From positions 125,049,139-125,113,138 of the forward strand of contig NC_044983.1 in the NCBI RefSeq assembly GCF_008728515.1: a DNA stretch of 64,000 bases, in the 5' to 3' direction. Source of the stretch: Papio anubis. Taxonomy: Eukaryota; Chordata; Mammalia; Primates; Cercopithecidae. The notes beneath the pieces were generated by a model. The model ran no database searches and had not been told where the DNA came from. It was given only the letters and a program-made list of their open reading frames with translations. This document shows, piece after piece, positions 59,401-64,000 of this stretch (positions are counted from its first letter, which is position 1; every line of letters starts with the position of its first letter). The translations under genes were made by a program, and so were the position numbers.

Positions 59401-62373
59401 TAACAAGGTCATTTACAGCCAGGTGTCATGGCTCACACCTGTAATCCCAGCATTTTGGGAGGCCAATGTGGGCAGATTACTTGAGCTCAGGAGTTTGAGA
59501 CCAGCCTGGGCAACATGGTGAGACCATGTCTCTACAAAAAATACAAATATTAGCCAGGCATGGTGACACAGGCCTGTAGCCCTAGTTACTTGGGGGCTGA
59601 GGTGGGAGGATCATTTGAGCATGTGAGGCAGACGTTGCAGCGAGCCATGTTCATGTCACCACACTGCAGCCTGAGCAACAAAGTAAAACCCTGTCTCAAA
59701 AAAAAGAAAAGATTCATCATGAGCAAGTAAGATTTATCCCAGGGATGCAAAGATGGTTCAACATACGCAAGTCAATCAATGTGATACATTATATCAACAG
59801 AATGAAGTACAAAAACCATATGATCATTTCGATTGATGCTAAAAAGCTATTTCACAAAGTTTAACATCCCTTCATGATAAAAAAAAACCTTTAAAAACCA
59901 GGTATAGAAGAAAGATACCTCAACATGATAAAAGCCATATATGACAGAGCCACAGCTAGTTTCATACTGAGTGGGGAAAAACTGAAAGCCTTTCCTCTTA
60001 GATCTGGAACATGACAAGGAAGTTCACATTCATTATTGCTATTTAGCATAGTGCTGGAAATCTTAGCTGGAGCAATCAAACAAGAGAAAGAACTAAAGGG
60101 CATCCAAATTGGAAAGGAAGAAGTCAAATCATCCTTGTTCGCAGATGATATGATCTTATATTTGGAAAAACCTAAAGGCTCCACTAAAAAAACTATTAGA
60201 ACTATTAGAACTCCACTAAAAAAACTATTAGAACTAAAAAACTATTAGAACTATTAGAACTAAAACTATTAGAACTGTATTCCTCAGTAAAGTTGAGGAA
60301 TACAAAATCAACATACAAAAATCAGTAGCATTTCTATATGCCAACAGTAAACACTCTAAAAAAGAAATTTAAAAATTAATCTCATTGACAACAGGGATAA
60401 AATTAAACACCTAGGATTTAACTTAACCAAAGAAGTGAAAAGTCTCTACAATAAAAACTATAAAACACTGATGAAAGAAATTGAAGAAGACACGAAAAAA
60501 GTGAAAAGATATTCCATGTTCATGGATTGGGAGAATTACTATTGTTAAAATGTCCATACTCCCCAGAGCAATCTATAGATTCAATGCAATCCCTATCAAA
60601 ACACCAATGACATTCTTCACAGTAAGAAAAAAAAATTCTAAAATTCATATGGAACCACAAAAGACCCAGAATAGCCAAAGCTATCCTCAGCAAAAAGAAC
60701 AAAACCAGAAGAATCACATTACCTGGCTTCAAATTAAACTGCAGAGCTATAGTAACCAAAACAACATGGTACTGCCATAAAAGCAGACACAAAACCAATG
60801 GAACAAAATAGAGAACTTAAAAACAAATCTATGTACCTACAGTGAACTCATCTTTGACAAAGGTGCCAAGAACATACAATGGAGAAAGGACAGTCTTTTC
60901 AATAAATGTTGCTGGGAAAACTGGATATCCATATCCAGGAGAATGAAACTAGACCCCTATCTCTTACCATACACAAAAATCAAATCAAAATCATTTAAAG
61001 ATTTAAATATAAGGCCTTAAACTATGAAACTACTAAAATAAAACATTAAGGAAACTCTTCAGGACAATGGTCTGGGCAAAGATTTCTTGAGTAAATAACC
61101 CACAAGCACTGGCAACAAAAGCAAAAGTAGACAAATGGGATCACATCAAGTTAAAAAGCTTCTTCACAGCAAAGGAAACAATTAACAAAGTGAAGACACA
61201 ACCCGCAGAATCGGAGAAAATATTTGCAAACTACCCATCAGAGAAGGGATTAATAACCAGAATATTTAAGAAGCTCAAATGACTCCATATAACTAAATCT
61301 AATAATCTGATTGAAAATGGGCAAAAGATGTGAGTAGACATTTCTCAAAAGAAGACATACAAATAGCAAACAGACATATGAAAATGTGCTTACATCATTG
61401 ATCATCTGAGAAATGCAAATCAAAACTACAATGAAATATCATCTCAGCCCTGTTAAAATGGTTTATATCCAAAAGACAGGCAGTAACACATGCTGGGGAG
61501 GATGCAGAGAAAAGGAGACTCTCATATGCTGTTGACAGGAATGTAAATTAGTACAACCACTTTGGAGAACAGTTTGGACCTTCCTCAATAAACAAAAACT
61601 AGAGTTACCATATGATCCAGCAAGCTCACTGCTGGGTATATACACCAAAAGGCAGGCAATCAGTATACCAAAGAGAGATTTAAGAACAAACAAACCATGT
61701 TTGTTGCAACACTGTTCATAATAGTCAAGATTTGGAAACAAACTAAATGTCCATCAACAGATGAATGTATAAAGAAAATATCATCCATATACACAATGGT
61801 ATACTATTCACCCATAAAATAAAGAATGAGATCCTATTATTTGCAAAAACATGAATGAAACTGGAGGGCATTATGTTAAGTGAAATAAGTCAGGAATAGA
61901 AAGACAAACATCTTATGTTTTCACTTACTTGTGGGATGTAAAAGTCAAAACAGTCAAACACATAGAGATAGAAGGATGCTACCTGAGACTGGGAAGGGTG
62001 GTGGGGGGCCTGGGGGAGAGGTAAGGATGGTTAATGGGCACTTTTAAAAAGCTAGAAAGAATGAATAATACCTAGCATTTGATAGCACAACAGGGTGACT
62101 ACCGTCAAAATAATTTAATTGTACATTTTTTAAAAACTAAAACAGTATAACTGGATTGCTTATAACATGAAGGATAAATGCCTCAGGAGATGAATACTCC
62201 ATTTTCCATGATGTGATTATTACACATTGCATGCCTGTATTAAAATATCTTGTGTACCTTATAAATATATATACCTCCTGTGTACTCACAAAAATAAAAA
62301 AATAAAAAGACCAGGCTTTGGAACTCACCATCTTGAAAGGTTCTCTGTTCATCATCATCTGAGATGAGAATGG
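50189..62373 (-). CDS. GSDMC: Gasdermin C-like gene, eight 3' exons (working gene or decayed copy)
   Basis: Gasdermins are cytosolic proteins. Their N-terminal domain, once cut free by a protease, inserts in the plasma membrane and forms pores that kill the cell. The C-terminal domain holds the N-terminal one inactive. Exons here are 62329-62373, 54379-54501, 53789-53830, 53546-53575, 52113-52252, 51674-51803, 51138-51211 and 50189-50428. They join in phase and encode the inter-domain linker (with SDDDEQRTFQD) and nearly all of the inhibitory C-terminal domain, ending in SLLQQLAEA then TAA. Introns start with GT and end with AG. Residues differ from the human GSDMC protein I remember at roughly one in ten positions, unevenly, with most changes in 54379-54501. 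The 5' end of 52113-52252 looks damaged. Exons for the pore-forming domain lie beyond the window. It could be GSDMC of a non-human primate, a paralogue, or a duplicated pseudogene. Confidence 0.8.
50772..50846. repeat. 37-bp imperfect tandem duplication in the last intron
   Basis: The unit starting AATTAGCAAATCATAACAGT (50,772) is repeated as AATTAGCAAATGGTAACAGC from 50,809, with a few substitutions. Confidence 0.8.
51138..51211 (-). CDS. GSDMC: GSDMC-like exon (74 bp)
   Basis: The acceptor is CCACCCTCAG and the donor GTGAGAAC. It encodes VLNDIQHDLLACSVEMRILL and QQQEL, in phase with neighbours. Confidence 0.87.
51674..51803 (-). CDS. GSDMC: GSDMC-like exon (130 bp)
   Basis: The acceptor is CTTCTATAG and the donor GTAAGATT. 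It encodes LELDSSGHLDGPGGAILKKL and FNPKDPILYLLEAIM, fully open. LELD is a known type of caspase site in gasdermin C, but this copy of it lies in the C-terminal domain and I do not claim cleavage here. Confidence 0.87.
52113..52252 (-). CDS. GSDMC: GSDMC-like exon (140 bp), 5' end doubtful
   Basis: Open from FKHLQEEVFQKIKTLAQLSK to ALQDLMDM, with donor GTGAGGGG. The acceptor placed here is GAGAGCAG, with no polypyrimidine tract. The family protein has about nine more residues before FKHLQ. The bases upstream (52,253-52,275) can be aligned with that coding sequence, but with a one-base loss and a TGA at 52,259-52,261. Either a weak new acceptor skips the damaged part or the exon is dead. Confidence 0.7.
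52590..52850 (+). repeat. MIR SINE split by a FLAM
   Basis: GGTTAAATGGGATGCTATGA before the FLAM and GTAAGGCACTTGGCACATAT after it form one forward MIR. Confidence 0.65.
52674..52806 (+). mobile_element. FLAM (monomeric Alu ancestor) with target-site duplication
   Basis: A single Alu left monomer, GGCCAAGCATGGTTGCTCAC to ATCTCAAAAAACAAGAGAG. AGAGTTTATGTA is duplicated exactly at 52,662-52,673 and 52,807-52,818. It lies in a gasdermin intron. Confidence 0.9.
52970..53105 (+). repeat. L2 3'-end fragment in a gasdermin intron
   Basis: ATTGGAAGCTCCAAAGAGGC, GAATAATGCTTGTTGTCCAA and TCCTCAATAAATGTTTGTTT are the L2 3' terminus. Confidence 0.65.
53546..53575 (-). CDS. GSDMC: GSDMC-like micro-exon (30 bp)
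   Basis: The acceptor ends TTTTTAG and the donor is GTGAGTGTG. With the split codons it encodes KYEQVCILPVG. It is short but keeps both splice sites and the frame. Confidence 0.8.
   Translation of the reverse strand, partial: NTNKFAFSQ
53789..53830 (-). CDS. GSDMC: GSDMC-like exon (42 bp)
   Basis: The acceptor is CTCTTTCCAG and the donor GTGAGTGG. It encodes ELFLKPKFLRGHLP, in phase with both neighbours. Confidence 0.85.
54379..54501 (-). CDS. GSDMC: GSDMC-like exon (123 bp)
   Basis: The acceptor is CTCTCTCCCAAG, with a GTACTG donor. It encodes the stretch with EYKISQRL, CAARSEEWLPSFHTISPTL and NASPKDMKLKP, and is open throughout. Its first third differs most from the human protein as I recall it. 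Confidence 0.85.
54850..56120 (+). repeat. Tandem monomers in the L1 5' UTR, about four units of 310-410 bp
   Basis: A shared block (GGAAGAGAGTGAAGAG-like, then CATCTTGGATACCATCTCAG and CCACAGTAGGATAG) recurs at about 54,971, 55,321, 55,631 and 56,041. Further shared blocks are CTAGCTCC-ACATCTCT and a GCAGTGCCAGTGGT-like stretch. Units are strongly diverged. Confidence 0.65.
56300..57450 (+). pseudogene. L1 ORF1, broken
   Basis: ORF1-type sequence, for example AGAATAAAAAGCAATGAAGC and CCAGACCTGTCTTATAAGAA near its end (57,122). No open frame longer than about 60 codons remains. Confidence 0.7.
58070..58145. repeat. Local AGAGCTAAAGAGAGAG expansion inside L1 ORF2
   Basis: AGAGTTAAAGAGAGAG, AGAGCTAAAGAGAGAG and related units occur four times in about 75 bases. 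Confidence 0.85.
59416..59712 (+). mobile_element. AluJ-type SINE inside the L1
   Basis: A full dimeric but diverged Alu from AGCCAGGTGTCATGGCTCAC to CTCAAAAAAAAGAAAAG. It breaks L1 ORF2 upstream of the FADD motif. Confidence 0.9.
60178..60275. repeat. CTATTAGAACT tandem expansion inside L1 ORF2
   Basis: AAACTATTAGAACT-type units occur about seven times, with one 24-base block (starting CTCCACTAAAAAAACTATTA) duplicated. Confidence 0.88.
62329..62373 (-). CDS. GSDMC: GSDMC-like exon (45 bp), linker
   Basis: The gene strand reads CCATTCAG then the exon, then the donor GTGAGTTCC. It encodes ILISDDDEQRTFQD and ends in phase 1. The acidic DDDE stretch belongs to the linker between the two gasdermin domains. 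The donor lies only about 16 bases from the A-rich 3' end of the intronic L1. Confidence 0.85.
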
Positions 62374-64000
62374 CTGAATGGAAAGAACTTCCATTAGGAG
62401 AGTTGAGGTTATTCCTGCCTGAGTCTTTCCCACAGCCCCAACCTGGACCAGGGAACCCTTTGTATCAAAACCACTGGGATGCCTGTTAAATCTGACCCCT
62501 GGCCTCACTCTGTGCCTTCTGAATCACTTTGAAGGGTGCCGTAGAACCTGCATTTAAATAAGCAATTTAGGTAATCATTTTGCCATCCAACATTTGGAAA
62601 TTACCTTGATAGAGTAAAGGAACTCAGCTCCCTTTGACCTTCACTAGGTAGGATTGCTTCCTGCTGCCCTTTTCTTACTGACCTGCCTTACTTACCACTC
62701 TCAATCTGGCATCTTCTTGGATGATTTCACATTCCATGTAGAGAAATATGCTGAAGTCTGAAACTCACCTAACATTAAAGTGTAAGTGTTCAACAGGGAA
62801 AAGAGCCTATGAAGAAGACAAAAATGTTGTATAAGGGTTGAAAAGTGTGAACTGAATGAAGTTAGAGGAAAAGCTAACCTCACAGCAGTGACCGCAAGTC
62901 GTGTTCTGACTACTAACGGGGACAGTGGCGCTCCTCTATGTCAGACGCCTCATCTGTAAAATGGAAATGAGATCTTCTCTCCCTAGCTGATGCAAGGAAT
63001 GGAGATACATGTCCAGCAATGTAACTGACACCAATTCATCTTCACCCTCTCCAGTTCATCAGGATCTTTCCCCTAGCCTGAGAACAGGCTCAAGTCTTCA
63101 CCATCTCATAAACTCCCTTTCCAAAGCTAAGTATCCTCCTTTAGTTATCTCCTCCTCCCACCTATTGTCTCCTCACAGCCAACTTCCTTCAAGAACCATC
63201 TACACACTGGTTCCTCACTTCCCCTCTTTGCATTCACACTTCAACTACTGTAGTTTATTCTCCAATGAATCTACCTGGATTCAGTCACCAATGAATACTG
63301 ACTTGATTCTATCTGGATACTACCACATCATGTTTTGTGGGGTCTTCTTTTACCTGACCACATCATTCTTTGTTTGTTGTTGATGATGATGATATTTTGA
63401 AACTACAGCTCCTTTTCTTTTCCTTCTATGCTAAAATCATCTTATCATTCACCATGACCTTTGGTAGTGCCACCATCTCATGGTGCCCTCCGCAGGAGTC
63501 TCTGACCTTTCCCAAGAGTGGGAATCCCATTCTCACCCCTTCTCCTCATTAGAGAGCTGCTTTGGATATGGTCAGTCTTTCCAGAAGCCAGAGTCTACTA
63601 ACTGAAAGACTGGAGAGAGTTCAGCCTCATTCTGTCTATGGCCACTGATGGGAGGTAACTGACATCAGGACATTCCCTTGACCATGTTGCAGTGAGGATA
63701 CTATAGGCAGTAGAGTGTGAGAGTGTGTGTGAGAATGAGGAGCTGAGCTCGATCTGTATTTGAATGAGCTCTAGCTGGGACTCAGCATTTGGGAAGGGAG
63801 AGAACAAGGACTCTGAGAGCCGGTTGTGTTCCCAGCACTCACCATCACACCCAGGTATGCAACTGACACAGATGCTTCTGCCCACATGGAGTCAAAACCC
63901 AAAGTGTGTGTGGTCAGGAACTGTGCATTTTGAGGCTGATGAAGGAGGGAAAGATGTAGATAAAATTCAGGCTTATGTTCTTAGGGCATTGTGTGTGCAG
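62374..64000 (-). other. Intron of the gasdermin C-like gene, no exon recognised
   Basis: The next upstream exon should end so as to complete a split alanine codon. I found no segment that encodes the expected lysine-rich stretch before it. A MIR-like piece may lie near 62,930-63,000. A GTGAGT donor-like site at about 63,833-63,838 is discussed as a weak candidate. Confidence 0.5.

Larger units (their letters stand above)
57650..61950 (+). pseudogene. L1 ORF2, broken
   Basis: Endonuclease blocks are near 57,720-58,500 (CCTACAAGAAACACACTTCA). Reverse transcriptase blocks follow, with the FADDMILYLEKP stretch at about 60,145. The 3' domain runs to near 61,950. The frame is split by an Alu at 59,416 and by two internal duplications (58,070-58,145 and 60,178-60,275), besides point changes. 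Confidence 0.8.
54605..62312 (+). mobile_element. Full-length older primate L1 (L1PB/L1MA-like), antisense to the gasdermin gene
   Basis: A 7.7-kb element with a long multi-unit 5' UTR (to about 56,200), ORF1 (about 56,300-57,450), ORF2 (about 57,650-61,950), and a 3' UTR ending in AAAATAAAAAAATAAAAAG. Endonuclease and reverse transcriptase blocks are recognisable, with FADD near 60,140, but many stops and frameshifts occur. It fills most of the intron between exons 54379-54501 and 62329-62373. A possible eroded target duplication is AGAGCCAGGCTGGGCTCA (54,586-54,603) against AGACCAGGCTTTGGAACTCA (62,309-62,328). If that is true, the donor GT of exon 62329 lies in the duplicated target. Confidence 0.85.

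Noticed and set aside
63839..63885. Possible upstream gasdermin exon with donor GTGAGTGC
   Set aside because: The frame before the donor does not match the expected residues and the acceptor is not convincing.
1..64000. A CRISPR array, phage, operon or novel defence system
   Set aside because: The window is primate nuclear DNA dominated by retroelements; no spaced short repeats or prokaryotic gene clusters exist.

Overview
This window is mammalian, and specifically primate, nuclear DNA. It carries full-length dimeric Alu elements of AluJ, AluS and AluY type, primate L1 copies (L1PA-like and older), THE1/MST and MLT1 LTRs, L2 and MIR fragments, and exons with GT-AG introns. Nothing looks bacterial, plasmid or phage. 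The best placement is the 3' flank and 3' half of the gasdermin C gene, which in human lies at 8q24.21. The species is most likely human or another catarrhine, but the sequence alone does not prove which.

Layout. 1-23,000 is intergenic: a reverse THE1/MST LTR, Alus, L2 and MIR pieces, a GATA microsatellite (4,534-4,791), an old L1 split by a younger L1PA-type insertion with an inverted 5' part (11,478-14,338), two head-to-tail Alus, and a CA repeat. 23,100-24,530 looks like an L1 5' UTR with a ~112-bp tandem repeat. It abuts a processed pseudogene of the mitochondrial release factor gene MTRF1L (24,530-25,728). 26,985-32,750 is a nearly complete but dead L1PA-type element. 33,100-36,375 holds L2, a second inverted L1 and a MER6/Tigger-type DNA transposon inside it. 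36,400-50,000 is intergenic, with L2, an MLT1 LTR, L1M fragments, Alus, a THE1/MST LTR and a possible HAL1.

50,189-62,373 (minus strand) contains eight exons of a gasdermin C-like gene: seven packed between 50,189 and 54,501, and a 45-bp exon at 62,329. The intron between them is filled by a 7.7-kb antisense L1 with a multi-unit 5' UTR. Seven exons are open, in phase, and have good splice sites. The fifth (52,113-52,252) has a damaged-looking 5' end, so I cannot tell whether this is a working gene or a decayed copy. The upstream exons for the pore-forming N-terminal domain lie beyond 64,000.

No operon-like or multi-gene system is present. The gasdermin-like gene is the only candidate protein-coding locus. 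The MTRF1L copy and all L1 reading frames are broken. The points most worth checking are the exon decay in the gasdermin-like gene, the extra internal segment in the MTRF1L retrocopy, and two L1 copies whose structure records twin priming.
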